A DNA stretch of 64,000 nt. Origin: DATJLY01 sp963773665 (GTDB lineage Bacteria > Pseudomonadota > Alphaproteobacteria > ATCC43930 > CGMCC-115725). Location of the stretch: the NCBI GenBank assembly GCA_963773665.1, contig CAVZBZ010000001.1, positions 1,426,001-1,490,000 on the forward strand, written 5' to 3'. Numbering within the stretch: the stretch's first letter is position 1; each line of letters begins with the position of its first letter. The notes under the pieces were generated by a model that saw only the letters and a list, made by a program, of their open reading frames with translations, did no database searches and had not been told where the DNA came from. Of this stretch, positions 37,960-46,911 are shown piece after piece. Made by a program: the position numbers and the translations under genes.

Positions 37960-38587
37960 ATGGCAGAGGACGCCACCATCTTCATCGTCGACGACGACGA
38001 CGCCGTGCGCGAGTCGCTTCAGCTTTTGCTCGAGGCGAACGGCTATAAGGTGACGACCTTTGCGTCGGGCACGGCGTTTCTTTCGAGCCTGAAGCGGGCG
38101 CCCGCAGGGTGCCTTCTGGTCGATGTCCGCATGCCGGGCCTTTCCGGCATCGAGGTGCAGGAAGAGCTTGCGCGCCGCCAGGTCGCATTGCCGACCGTCG
38201 TCATCACCGGCCATGCCGACGTGCCGCTCGCGGTGCAGGCGATGAAGGCGGGCGCCGCCGACTTCATCGAGAAGCCCTATGCCGAAATCGGCAATTCTTG
38301 CGAGCGTAGAGCGGGCATTGCAGCTCGCAAGCGCGACGCGCCAGCTCGGCGAGCAGGCAGCATCCATCCGCGAGCGCGCCGAGCGCCTGACGGCGCGCGA
38401 GCGTGACGTACTCGGCGAGCTCGTCGTAGGCCATCCCAACAAGGTCATCGCCCACCATCTCGACATCAGCCCGCGCACGGTCGAAATCCACCGCGCGCGC
38501 GTGATGGAGAAGATGGAGGCCAAGAACCTTTCCGAACTGGTGCGGATGGCGCTCGCGGCCGATCTCGCCGGCAACGCCAAGCCGTGA
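37960..38587 (+). CDS. FixJ-like two-component response regulator (frameshifted)
   Basis: A transcription regulator of about 208 residues. Its receiver domain (residues 1-115) has the acid pocket VDDDD, the phosphorylated Asp in LLVDVRMPGLSG (near 53), VITGHAD and the Lys of FIEKPY. The LuxR-type helix-turn-helix (LTARERDVLGELVVGHPNKVIA) is in another frame. One extra A in the AAA run at 38285-38287 accounts for it; without that the linker reads KPYAESAILASVERAL. No sensor kinase is nearby, so the partner and target genes are unknown. Confidence 0.82.
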
Positions 38588-38630
38588 AAGGGACGGGCGG
38601 AGCTGGATCAACCCCGGCGCGGAGGAAGGG

Positions 38631-39461
38631 ATGAAGGATTTTGCAGGCAAGACGGCATTCGTCACGGGCGCAGCGCAGGGCATCGGGCTCGGCATCTGCC
38701 GCGCGCTCGCGCGGCGCGGCGCAAATGTGGCGATGGCCGATATCGCCGAGGCGCCGCTCGCGGCGGCGCGCGCCGGGCTCGAGCGCGCCGGCGCCCGCGC
38801 GATGGCCGTGCCGCTCGACGTGTCGGACGAGGCAGCGGTCAAGCGCGCTTCGTCCGCGGTCGAGGCGCGCTTCGGCAAGGTGCATCTCCTGTTCAACAAT
38901 GCCGGCGTGGTGGCGCCGCCAAAGCCGGTCTCGGAAATTTCGCTCGAGGAGTGGAACTGGCTCGTCGCGGTCAACCTGTTCGGCGCGATCCACGGCATCC
39001 GCGCCTTCCTGCCGCTCATCAAGAAGCACGGCGAGGGCGGCCATATCGTCAATACGGCTTCGATCGCGGGTCTGCAGGTGCGGGCGGGGCGCGGCACCGG
39101 CGGCTATGCCGCAACGAAATTCGCCGTGGTGGCGCTTTCGGAATCGCTCGCCCAGGAGCTCGCGGGAAGCGGCATCGGCGTTTCCGTGCTGTGCCCCGCC
39201 GCGGTCGACACCAAGATCTACGAGGCGCCGCGGCGCCGGCCGGAGCGTTTCGGCGGCCCGTTCGAGCCGCCGGCGCCCGACGATGCGAGGATCGCGCTAT
39301 CCTCCGGCATGAAGCCCGACGAGGTCGGCGAACGCGTGCTGCGCGCGATTGCGGACGGCGAGTTCTACATCCTGACGCACGCCGAGACCAAATCCTGGCT
39401 CGAGGAGCGCCACGCCCGCATCGTCGCCGCCTTCGACCAGATAAGCCGATTCGACCGGTGA
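38631..39461 (+). CDS. short-chain dehydrogenase/reductase
   Basis: A 276-residue NAD(P)-dependent oxidoreductase of the classical SDR family. The cofactor motif TGAAQGIGLG (near residue 12), NNAGV (near 90), the catalytic Ser in NTASIAG (near 142) and Tyr-x3-Lys in YAATKFA (near 157) are all intact. ADIAEAP after the second strand, with an Asp, suggests NAD rather than NADP. A clear GGAGGAAGGG precedes the ATG. It is monocistronic, between the FixJ-like gene and a small membrane protein. The substrate is unknown. Confidence 0.88.
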   Translation: MKDFAGKTAFVTGAAQGIGLGICRALARRGANVAMADIAEAPLAAARAGLERAGARAMAVPLDVSDEAAVKRASSAVEARFGKVHLLFNNAGVVAPPKPVSEISLEEWNWLVAVNLFGAIHGIRAFLPLIKKHGEGGHIVNTASIAGLQVRAGRGTGGYAATKFAVVALSESLAQELAGSGIGVSVLCPAAVDTKIYEAPRRRPERFGGPFEPPAPDDARIALSSGMKPDEVGERVLRAIADGEFYILTHAETKSWLEERHARIVAAFDQISRFDR

Positions 39462-39525
39462 ACGCATTTTCCGGCGACTCGGCATGCATCTTGCGCACGC
39501 GGCAGCGTTCGCGCAGCATCGCAGG

Positions 39526-39819
39526 ATGGTCGTCCTACGCGTCCTGGGCTACCTGCTGCTGCTCGCCGGGCTCATCGTGCTCGGCCGCGACGGGCTCGCT
39601 TGGCACGACACGGGGCACATCGATCCGGCGGCGCTTGGGCCGCTCTGGCTCGAGCTGTCGCGCCGGAGCTATGTCGCGGTCGAGAACGCGCTCGCGCCGT
39701 GGCTCCTCTATATTCTTCGCCACATCCTTGTGCTGTGGGCGGCGCCGAGTTTCCTCGTGGTGGGGCTGGCGCTCGCTCTCGTCGGCCGCAGACGGCGGCG
39801 GCGGCACCGCAGGCGCTAG
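39526..39819 (+). CDS. small membrane protein
   Basis: A hypothetical protein of 97 residues with two hydrophobic helices (about residues 1-21 and 62-86), an intervening stretch of about 40 residues, and a C-terminal run of Arg residues that would stay in the cytoplasm. An upstream ATG at 39484 would add 14 residues. It resembles short proteins of unknown role found beside lepA in related bacteria only in layout. Its stop directly abuts the stop of the convergent lepA gene. Confidence 0.55.
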   Translation: MVVLRVLGYLLLLAGLIVLGRDGLAWHDTGHIDPAALGPLWLELSRRSYVAVENALAPWLLYILRHILVLWAAPSFLVVGLALALVGRRRRRRHRRR

Positions 39820-41622
39820 CTACTCGTTCCCCATCTTGAGCGCGGCGAGGAAGGCCGACTGCGGAATTTCCACCTTGCCGAACTGGCGCATCCGCTTCTT
39901 GCCCTCCTTCTGCTTCTCGAGCAGCTTGCGCTTTCTCGTCACGTCGCCGCCATAGCATTTGGCGAGCACGTCCTTCCTGAGCGGCTTCACCGTCTCGCGC
40001 GCGATGATGCGGCCGCCCAATGCGGCCTGGATCGCGATCGCGAAAAGCTGGCGCGGGATAAGGTCCTTGAGGCGCTCGCACAGCGCCCGCCCGCGGCGTT
40101 CGGCCTGGATGCGGTGGACGATGACGGCAAGCGCATCGACCGGCTCGCCGTTGACGAGGATGTTCATCAGCACGAGATCGCCTTCCTGATAGCCGTCGAG
40201 CTGATAGTCGAAGCTGGCATAGCCGCGGCTCACCGATTTCAGGCGGTCGTAGAAATCGAACACGACCTCGTTCAAGGGCAGGCGATAGACCACCATGGCG
40301 CGCGTGCCGACATAAGTGAGGTCCTTCTGCACGCCGCGGCGCTCTTCGCAGAGCGCGAGGATCGGGCCAAGATAGGTGTCGGGCACCAGAATGGTCGCCC
40401 TGATCCACGGCTCCTCGATATGGTCGATGCGCACGGGATCGGGCATGTCCACCGGATTGTGCAGCTCGCGCACGTCGCCGTTCGTCTGGTGGATGCGATA
40501 GACCACCGAGGGCGCCGTGGCGATGAGCTCGAGATCGAATTCGCGCTCGAGCCGTTCCTCGATGATCTCGAGATGGAGGAGCCCCAAAAAGCCGCAGCGG
40601 AAGCCGAAGCCCAGCGCGGCCGAAGTCTCGGGCTCGTATTCGAAGCTCGCGTCGTTCAAGCGCAGCTTTGCCAGCGAATCCCTGAGCCGCTCGTAATCGG
40701 CGGCATCGGTCGGGAACAGGCCGCAGAACACCACGGGCTGCACCGGCTTGAAGCCCGGAAGCGGCGCCTCGGCCGGACGGCGGTCGTCGGTGATGGTGTC
40801 GCCGACGCGGCAGTCGGCCACGGTCTTGATGCCGGCGGTGATGAAGCCGATCTCGCCGGGACCGAGCGCTTCGATCTGCACCGGCTTCGGCGTGAAGACG
40901 CCGACCCGCTCGATCGTGTGCACCGCGCCCGTCGCCATGAGGCGGATCTTGAGGCCGGGCTTCAGTGCGCCGTCCTTGACGCGGACCAAGGTGACGACGC
41001 CGAGATAGGAATCGTACCAACTATCGACGAGCAGCGCCTTCAAGGGGGTCGCCTCGTCGCCCTTGGGCGGCGGCAGGCGCGTGACCAGCGCTTCGAGAAC
41101 CGCCTCGATGTTGAGCCCGGTCTTGGCCGAGATCTCGATCGCGCCCGAGGCGTCGAGGCCGATCACCTCCTCGATCTGCTGCTTCACCCGCTCGGGCTCG
41201 GCCGCCGGCAGGTCGATCTTGTTGAGCACCGGCACGATCTCGTGCCCGGCATCGATCGCCTGATAGACGTTGGCAAGCGTCTGCGCCTCGACACCCTGGC
41301 TTGCATCGACGACGAGGAGCGAGCCTTCGCACGCGGCGAGCGAGCGGCTCACCTCGTAGGCGAAATCGACGTGGCCCGGCGTGTCCATGAGATTGAGCTC
41401 GTAGGTCTCGCCGTCGCGCGCGCGATAGCTGAGCCGCACCGTCTGCGCCTTGATGGTGATGCCGCGCTCGCGCTCGATATCCATGCTGTCGAGCACCTGG
41501 GCGCGCATCTCGCGCGCCTCGAGCCCGCCGCAGAATTCGATGAGGCGGTCGGCGAGGGTCGATTTGCCATGATCGATATGCGCGATGATGGCGAAATTGC
41601 GGATACGCTTAAGATCGGTCAT
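39820..41622 (-). CDS. lepA: elongation factor 4 (LepA)
   Basis: A 600-residue ribosome-associated GTPase that can move stalled ribosomes back. The G domain begins IRNFAIIAHIDHGKSTLADR and contains RERGITIKAQTV, DTPGHVDFAYEVSRSL, NKIDLP and SAKTG in order. Domains II and III follow, and the LepA-specific C-terminal domain has AKCYGGDVTRKRKLLEKQK (near 560) and ends ALKMGNE. Start is given as MTDLKRIRN; an alternative ATG five codons earlier (41637) is equally possible. It is a chromosomal housekeeping gene, which argues that the window is chromosomal and not a plasmid. Confidence 0.95.
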   Translation of the reverse strand: MTDLKRIRNFAIIAHIDHGKSTLADRLIEFCGGLEAREMRAQVLDSMDIERERGITIKAQTVRLSYRARDGETYELNLMDTPGHVDFAYEVSRSLAACEGSLLVVDASQGVEAQTLANVYQAIDAGHEIVPVLNKIDLPAAEPERVKQQIEEVIGLDASGAIEISAKTGLNIEAVLEALVTRLPPPKGDEATPLKALLVDSWYDSYLGVVTLVRVKDGALKPGLKIRLMATGAVHTIERVGVFTPKPVQIEALGPGEIGFITAGIKTVADCRVGDTITDDRRPAEAPLPGFKPVQPVVFCGLFPTDAADYERLRDSLAKLRLNDASFEYEPETSAALGFGFRCGFLGLLHLEIIEERLEREFDLELIATAPSVVYRIHQTNGDVRELHNPVDMPDPVRIDHIEEPWIRATILVPDTYLGPILALCEERRGVQKDLTYVGTRAMVVYRLPLNEVVFDFYDRLKSVSRGYASFDYQLDGYQEGDLVLMNILVNGEPVDALAVIVHRIQAERRGRALCERLKDLIPRQLFAIAIQAALGGRIIARETVKPLRKDVLAKCYGGDVTRKRKLLEKQKEGKKRMRQFGKVEIPQSAFLAALKMGNE

Positions 41623-41739
41623 GGGAAGGTGGAACATAGGGAGCGGCGCCGCTTGGTGCAACCGCGGGAGCCCCTGCAAGATGCTGGCGCGTGCGCGCGA
41701 AACATGCACGATACGCGGCACTTCAACGCGGAGGGACAC

Positions 41740-42033
41740 ATGGCCGGATATCTCATCGCCAATATCGATGTCACGAACCCGGCCGGGTTCGACGAGTATC
41801 GCAAGAAGGTGAGCCCGATCATCGCCCAGTATGGCGGGCGCTATATCGTTCGCGGCGGCGAGACGCGGATGCTCGAAGGCAACCTGCCGCTCAAACGGTT
41901 CATCGTGCTGGAATTCCCCACGCTTGCCGCGGCCCAGAAATTCTACGACAGCCCGGAGTACAAGCCGCTCATGGGCATTCGCGAGGCAAGCGCCAAGTCC
42001 AACGTCTTCCTGGTCGAGGGATACGCAGGATAG
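41740..42033 (+). CDS. DUF1330 domain protein
   Basis: A 97-residue dimeric alpha/beta-barrel (ferredoxin-like) protein of the DUF1330 family. MAGYLIANIDVTNPAGFDEY starts the first strand and helix, RYIVRGGETRMLEG the second, and FPTLAAAQKFYDSPEYKPL holds the conserved aromatic/Pro stretch. GGAGGG lies upstream of the ATG. The family has no agreed function; some relatives resemble monooxygenases acting without cofactor. It diverges from lepA and is convergent with a monooxygenase gene one base away. Confidence 0.82.
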   Translation: MAGYLIANIDVTNPAGFDEYRKKVSPIIAQYGGRYIVRGGETRMLEGNLPLKRFIVLEFPTLAAAQKFYDSPEYKPLMGIREASAKSNVFLVEGYAG

Positions 42034-42034
42034 T

Positions 42035-43231
42035 TCAGCCGAAATTGTTTTCGCCGAGGCCGGTGCTGCCGTAAAGCCATTGCAGCGCGTCGTACCATTG
42101 CGTTTGCGACTTCTCGCGCATGATGGCGTTGCGGAGCGCCGCATGCGCGCCCGCGGGATGATAGACGTGCTCGCCCAGCGCGCGCGATTGCAGCTGCACC
42201 CGGCTCGTGCGCAGCACGCGGCGCGCGCAATAGGCGGTGAGCGCTTCCTCGATCCGGCCGGGGTGCGACGCAACCATGTGCGAGAGGCAGACCGCGTCCT
42301 CGAGCGCCATGCACGCACCTTGCGCCATGTATTGCAGCATCGGGTGCGCCGCATCGCCCAGGAGCGTCACCCGCCCGTCGACCCAGTTGGCGGCGGGTTC
42401 GCGGTCGCACAGCACCCAGAGCCGCCAGTCGTGGCCTAGATCGATGATCTTGCGCGCCTTCTCGTGCACGTGCGCGAAGCCGCGCAGCACCTCCTCCTTC
42501 GCGACTTGCTTGCCGGCCACCGGTTCCGGCGCGTCGTTGTGGCAGGTGATGACGAGGTTGAACACCTTCCAGCCGGACAGCGGATAATGCACCAGGTGGC
42601 ATTTCGGCCCGGCCCACAGCGTCGCCGCGTTCCAGCGCAAATCCTCCGCCATGCGCTCGGTCGGGATGACCGAGCGGTATGTCGTGTGGCCGGAAACCCT
42701 GGGCGCCCCGTCGCCGATCACCTGCTTCCTCACGTTCGACCAAAGCCCGTCGGCGCCGACGAGGAATGATCCCGTCATCGCCGGGCCGGAGGCGAGCCGG
42801 ACGGTGACGCTGGTTCCATCCTGTTCGTAGGACGCGACCTCGCTGTTCACCCGGAGCTCGATCTTCGGATGATCGCGGCATGCCGTGAGCAGGACCTTGT
42901 GAAGATCGCCGCGGTGAACGACCGCATAGGGATTGCCGAAGCGCGCGCGGAAATTCTGGCCGAGATCGAGATGCATGATCTCTTCCGCCGTGAGCGCGTC
43001 CATGAGGCGCAGCTGGTCGATATAGACCGCCATGCCGCGCGCGGCCTCGCCGACGCCGAGATAATCGAAGGCATGAAACGCGTTGGGTCCGAGCTGGATG
43101 CCGGCGCCGATCTCGCCCAACTCGGGCGCGCGCTCAAGCACGACAACGGAAAAGCCCTTTTGCGCGAGCCCGAGCGCAGCCCCGAGTCCGCCGATGCCGC
43201 CGCCGGCGACGATGATGGGAAGGTCGCTCAT
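42035..43231 (-). CDS. FAD-dependent monooxygenase, 3-hydroxybenzoate 6-hydroxylase-like
   Basis: A 398-residue aromatic-ring hydroxylase of the salicylate/3-hydroxybenzoate group. The FAD-binding start is IIVAGGGIGGLGAALGLAQK, followed by ELGEIGAGIQLGPNAFHAFD. The second FAD motif is RVTLLGDAAHPMLQYMAQGA with the conserved DG/GD pair (near residue 292), and VGADGLWSNVR near 164. Members like this make gentisate from 3-hydroxybenzoate; gentisate dioxygenase is at 61924. The exact regiochemistry cannot be fixed by eye, so salicylate hydroxylase remains possible. It diverges from the diiron-like gene across 119 bp. Confidence 0.82.
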   Translation of the reverse strand: MSDLPIIVAGGGIGGLGAALGLAQKGFSVVVLERAPELGEIGAGIQLGPNAFHAFDYLGVGEAARGMAVYIDQLRLMDALTAEEIMHLDLGQNFRARFGNPYAVVHRGDLHKVLLTACRDHPKIELRVNSEVASYEQDGTSVTVRLASGPAMTGSFLVGADGLWSNVRKQVIGDGAPRVSGHTTYRSVIPTERMAEDLRWNAATLWAGPKCHLVHYPLSGWKVFNLVITCHNDAPEPVAGKQVAKEEVLRGFAHVHEKARKIIDLGHDWRLWVLCDREPAANWVDGRVTLLGDAAHPMLQYMAQGACMALEDAVCLSHMVASHPGRIEEALTAYCARRVLRTSRVQLQSRALGEHVYHPAGAHAALRNAIMREKSQTQWYDALQWLYGSTGLGENNFG

Positions 43232-43294
43232 GCGGGGAAATCTAGCACCAAGAGCCCGCAAAAAAGAGCTTCCTGCACCGGATCGCGGCGCGCA

Positions 43295-43300
43295 TATACT
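43295..43300 (+). promoter_or_regulatory. candidate -10 element (TATACT)
   Basis: TATACT lies 51 bases before the ATG at 43351, in the gap between two divergent genes. The expected -35 area is poor (CCTGCA), so an activator would be needed if this is used. Confidence 0.28.
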
Positions 43301-43350
43301 GGGGGTGGTTTGGATCGGCGCCGCAACGCCATGAAGCGAGAGGATCGACC

Positions 43351-44181
43351 ATGCCGGTGAAGGAAAATCTGAGGCGGCTCATAGCGGCCAACGCGCCCCT
43401 CTGGGCGGGCGAGGCGGAGATCGTCCGCACCTATTGGACCTCGCCGGTCCGGTCCCGCGAGGCCGACAAGCTGTGGCTCAAGCGGCAATGCTGGAAGGAG
43501 TATGTCGGCGTCGCGAAATTTCCCGGACCGACCGTGGAAGTGGCGATGCCGACCGCGCTGGCCCGCGACCTCCAAGAGATGGTGCCGAAGCTCAACGTCA
43601 GCGTGGACCGCCACGAGCTGCGCGAGCTGCTCGACAAGGTTCATGCGGAATTCACGCATTACTGCCTCTTTGCCGACATCTATGACAGCCTCCTGGAGCC
43701 GGACGAGCCGCGCATCAAGGCCAACGAGCTCACGCTGTGGCCCGAGGAGGACGCGCTCGCGAAGTACCGCAACCATATCCGGACGAACGTGCGCAAGTAT
43801 GCGCGCGCCACGGGATTCACCGAAGGCGGCTACTGCACGATGTATTCCGAAGGAGCCAAGCTCCAAGGCCGGCCCGGCGCCGACGGCCGCATCGGCAGCG
43901 CGTGCCAAAAGGTCTATGACGACGAATTCGGCCATATGATGTGGGGCCTTCTTGGCACCGATATCGGCGACCTGACGGACGGCGAGTGGAACGAGCTCGT
44001 CGAGATCACGTGCGAGATCCTGCGGCTCAGGCTCTACATGCGGAATGCGCAGTTCAGCCATCCGGTTCCGGACTCCCGCATCGCGGAGATCCTGGCCGGC
44101 AAGATCAAGCCGATCGAGTTCGACTATGCGAAGGCCGAGACCTATCTGAGCGCGGGTCACGAAGGCCTGGCCGCGCAATAG
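43351..44181 (+). CDS. putative ferritin-like or haem-oxygenase-like diiron protein
   Basis: I do not recognise this 276-residue soluble protein. It is mostly helical and carries two E-x-x-H motifs, EFTH at residues 100-103 and EFGH at 192-195, with Glu at 158 and 167 between them (EGGYCTMYSEG). This is the spacing expected for a carboxylate-bridged diiron site in a ferritin-like or haem-oxygenase-like fold. Such proteins perform oxidative chemistry. A GAGAGG site precedes the ATG. It is first in a run with a solute-binding protein, an LLM flavin enzyme and a hydrolase-like protein on the same strand. Confidence 0.55.
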   Translation: MPVKENLRRLIAANAPLWAGEAEIVRTYWTSPVRSREADKLWLKRQCWKEYVGVAKFPGPTVEVAMPTALARDLQEMVPKLNVSVDRHELRELLDKVHAEFTHYCLFADIYDSLLEPDEPRIKANELTLWPEEDALAKYRNHIRTNVRKYARATGFTEGGYCTMYSEGAKLQGRPGADGRIGSACQKVYDDEFGHMMWGLLGTDIGDLTDGEWNELVEITCEILRLRLYMRNAQFSHPVPDSRIAEILAGKIKPIEFDYAKAETYLSAGHEGLAAQ

Positions 44182-44209
44182 AAGACCGCGCCATCGGGGG
44201 AGGTGGGCC

Positions 44210-45181
44210 ATGACGAGTGCTGCACGTGACGCGCTGTGGCGCGGCGCCGCGATCCTCTTTGCCGCGGCAATCTGCCAATTCGCTGCCGCGCCCGCCCATG
44301 CGGAAACGGTGCGCGTCGGCAAGGCGGTCGTCAATTTCGGCTTCGTTCCGCTCGATGTCGGCATCGCCGAGGGAATCTTCAAAAAGAACGGGCTCGAGAT
44401 CAATTCCTACGACTTCACCGGCGGCGCAAAGCAGCAGCAGGCGCTCAACGCCGGCAGCATCGACATCGCGCTTGGCGCGGGCACCGATCTCGCGTGGATC
44501 GTCAAGGGCGCCCCTGAGCTCGCGGTCGGCTCGATCACGTCCTCGCCGGGATTTCTCGGCATCACCGTCGCAAGCGATTCGAACATCCACACGGTCGACG
44601 ACCTCAAGGGCAAGAAGCTCGGCGTGACCTCGGCCGGCTCGCTCACCTACTGGCTCGTGCAGGAGCTCGACCGCGTCAAGGGCTGGGGCAGCGACGGCGC
44701 CATCCCGGTGGTGATCGGCGGCGCGACTGCGATCCAGAATGCCGCGATCAAGACCCACCAGATCGACGGGTTTCTCGCCAATACCGGGGCCGGGTATTGG
44801 CTCGAGGATCAGGGCACGGCGCGCTTCCTCATTCCCGCTTCGGACTTCGCCGCGGATTTCGAGCTTTTCACCATCCTCGCCAGCACCGCGATCATCGAAA
44901 AGAATCCCGACGCGCTGCGCCGGTTCGTCAAAGGCTGGTACGAATCGATCGCCTACATGCGAAGCCACAAGGAAGAATCGGTCGCGATCACGAGCAAGGT
45001 CACGGGATTCTCCAAGCCCGTCGAGGACCGCGAATACGACCTGCTGATGAAGGATTTCTCGACCGACGGCAAATTCAAGCCCAAGGCGCTCGAACGGCTG
45101 GGCACCATCTTCGCCGATCTCAAGATCCTCGACGGCCCGGTCGATTTCTCGAAGCTCACGACCGAAAAATTCCTGCCGTAG
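44210..45181 (+). CDS. NitT/TauT-type ABC transporter solute-binding protein (orphan)
   Basis: A 323-residue periplasmic binding protein with a signal peptide of about 31 residues (AAPAHA before ETVRVGK). It shares with the protein at 2064-3038 the same domain order and several exact blocks, including TGGAKQQQALNAGSIDIALG and GFSKPVEDREYDLLM, and both end FLP. No permease or ATPase is nearby. It starts 28 bp after the diiron-like gene with a strong GGGGGAGG site and its stop touches the next ATG, so it is within an operon. Ligand unknown, presumably the substrate of the adjacent oxidoreductases. Confidence 0.86.
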   Translation: MTSAARDALWRGAAILFAAAICQFAAAPAHAETVRVGKAVVNFGFVPLDVGIAEGIFKKNGLEINSYDFTGGAKQQQALNAGSIDIALGAGTDLAWIVKGAPELAVGSITSSPGFLGITVASDSNIHTVDDLKGKKLGVTSAGSLTYWLVQELDRVKGWGSDGAIPVVIGGATAIQNAAIKTHQIDGFLANTGAGYWLEDQGTARFLIPASDFAADFELFTILASTAIIEKNPDALRRFVKGWYESIAYMRSHKEESVAITSKVTGFSKPVEDREYDLLMKDFSTDGKFKPKALERLGTIFADLKILDGPVDFSKLTTEKFLP

Positions 45182-46294
45182 ATGCGATCGGCCGACGGCT
45201 CCCCGATGAAAGCATCGCTTTTCTGCACGGCGCGCTACATGGGACCCGCGCGGCAGGATATCTGGCCGCTCGCCGGCGACGTCTTTTCCGCCGAAATCGC
45301 CGTGCACTCGATGGAGACGACGCTCGAGCAGTTCCGCTGCGCCGATGAGTTCGGCTTCGACTGGGTCACGACCGCCGAGCATCACTATTCGGCGTTCTCG
45401 CTCACGCCCAATCCGATGGTGATGGCGGGCGCGCTCACGCAAGTCGTCAAGCGCGCCAAGATCGCGGTGCTGGGTCCGACCATTCCGATCCTCAACCCGG
45501 TCCGCGTCGCCGAAGAGTTCGCCATGCTCGACACCATGTCGGGCGGGCGGGTCATTGCCGGCATGCTGCGCGGCACGCCCAACGAATACGTGACCTACAA
45601 CATCAATCCGTCCGAATCGCGCGAGCGCTTCGCCGAGGCGCTGCACCTCATCCGCCGCGCCTGGACCGAGACGCAGCCGTTCGGCTGGCTTGGCCGCTAT
45701 TACCAGTATCGCACGATCTCGATCTGGCCGCGGCCCATTCAGAAGCCACACCCGCCGATCTACATGTCGGGATCGAGCCCCGAGGCCGGCGAATTCGCGG
45801 CCAAGAACCGGATCGGCATCGGCTTTGCCTTCACGACCGTGCCGATGGCGCAGAAGGCGGTCCGGCATTACCGCGCCGCGGCGAACGAAGCGGGCTGGGA
45901 CCCGGCGCCCGATCAGGTGATCTACCGCGCCATGTTCCACGTCGCCGACAACGACGAGCAGGCTTTTGCCGATCTGAGCGCGCTGCCGCCGCGCGTGGCA
46001 CTCACCGATCAGAATGCGGCGATCTCCGAGGCGGTGCGGGATTCGGGCTATTACGGCGCCCAGATTACGGAACAGTCGCAGCGCAACGCGCGGCGCGAGT
46101 TGGCGGACCGCATCGCGCTCGGCCAAGTGATCGTCGGCAGCCCCGAGACGGCGCTCGCCCAGGTGCGGCGCATCCGCGACGAGCTTGGCGCCGGCATTCT
46201 CGATCTCGTCGTCGGCGCGCAGCTCGGCGACAGAACACTGCGCTCGATCGAGCTGTTCGGCACCAAGGTGCTGCCGCGCATGCGGGAGCTGTGA
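45182..46294 (+). CDS. LLM-class flavin-dependent oxidoreductase
   Basis: A 370-residue luciferase-like monooxygenase. It has FGFDWVTTAEHHYSAFSLTP (near residue 58), the classic EHH motif of the group that includes alkanal and limonene-type monooxygenases, LGPTIPILNPVRVAEEFAML (near 99), and PPIYMSGSSPEAGEFAAK (near 197). The ATG at 45182 follows the TAG of the binding protein without a gap; ATG 45206 is an alternative. It is cotranscribed with the diiron-like gene and binding protein. Confidence 0.85.
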   Translation: MRSADGSPMKASLFCTARYMGPARQDIWPLAGDVFSAEIAVHSMETTLEQFRCADEFGFDWVTTAEHHYSAFSLTPNPMVMAGALTQVVKRAKIAVLGPTIPILNPVRVAEEFAMLDTMSGGRVIAGMLRGTPNEYVTYNINPSESRERFAEALHLIRRAWTETQPFGWLGRYYQYRTISIWPRPIQKPHPPIYMSGSSPEAGEFAAKNRIGIGFAFTTVPMAQKAVRHYRAAANEAGWDPAPDQVIYRAMFHVADNDEQAFADLSALPPRVALTDQNAAISEAVRDSGYYGAQITEQSQRNARRELADRIALGQVIVGSPETALAQVRRIRDELGAGILDLVVGAQLGDRTLRSIELFGTKVLPRMREL

Positions 46295-46295
46295 G

Positions 46296-46910
46296 ATGAG
46301 CGCCACGTTCAAAGACGCGCGCATCGCGGTCGCAGGCGGCGCCCTTGCCTATGCCGAGGCGGGAGCGGGCGAAGCGATCGTCGTGATCGGCGAAAGCCTG
46401 GCTCCCGCGCCGGCACATGCTCTCCTCGCCAAGGACCGGCGCGTGATCCTGTTTGCCCTACCGGACGAGACGACGGCGCCGCAGGCGTTCGCGCGCGGAA
46501 TCGCCGCCGCCATCGAGACGCTAGGGCTGGCGCGCTTCGACGTGATCGGGCAGGGCGCCGGGGCCGCCGCCGCGCTGTGGCTCGGCATCGCGCGACCGGC
46601 GGCGACCGGCGCCATAGCGCTGGTCGGGCCGACCGCGCTCGCCGAGCGCGGCACCGAGCTCGAACGGCACCTCGGCGAGATGAAGCTGCCGGTTCTCGCG
46701 CTCTTCGGCACGAACGATGCGGTGGCGCCGTCCGAAGAGGGCGGGCGTTACCGCGCGCTCCTGTCCGATTGCCATCTGATGTTCGTCTATGAGTCGGGGC
46801 ACGAAGTCGCGAGCGACCGGCCGGAAGCCTTGGCCTTCATCGCGCGCGAATTTTTCGAGCGCCGCGATCTCTTTCTCGTGAGCCGCGAAAGCGGCCTGGT
46901 GTTTCCCTAA
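46296..46910 (+). CDS. alpha/beta hydrolase-like protein lacking the nucleophile
   Basis: A 204-residue alpha/beta-fold protein. It starts one base after the LLM gene's stop. The nucleophile elbow, normally G-x-S-x-G, reads DVIGQGAGAAAALWLG, with Gln where Ser is required. The later Asp (GTNDAVAPSEE) and His (YESGHEVAS) of the triad are still recognisable, so only the nucleophile is lost. The first oxyanion region (HG-x-P) is also absent. It may be a non-catalytic binding or cofactor-free oxygenase-like protein. In cofactor-free dioxygenases of this fold the catalytic His can act without the Ser. Confidence 0.68.
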   Translation: MSATFKDARIAVAGGALAYAEAGAGEAIVVIGESLAPAPAHALLAKDRRVILFALPDETTAPQAFARGIAAAIETLGLARFDVIGQGAGAAAALWLGIARPAATGAIALVGPTALAERGTELERHLGEMKLPVLALFGTNDAVAPSEEGGRYRALLSDCHLMFVYESGHEVASDRPEALAFIAREFFERRDLFLVSRESGLVFP

Positions 46911-46911
46911 A

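Noticed and set aside
39820..42354. LepA with a long N-terminal extension to 42354
   Set aside because: The extra 240 codons are antisense to DUF1330 and in another frame of the monooxygenase region; LepA homology begins at IRNFAIIAHIDHG.
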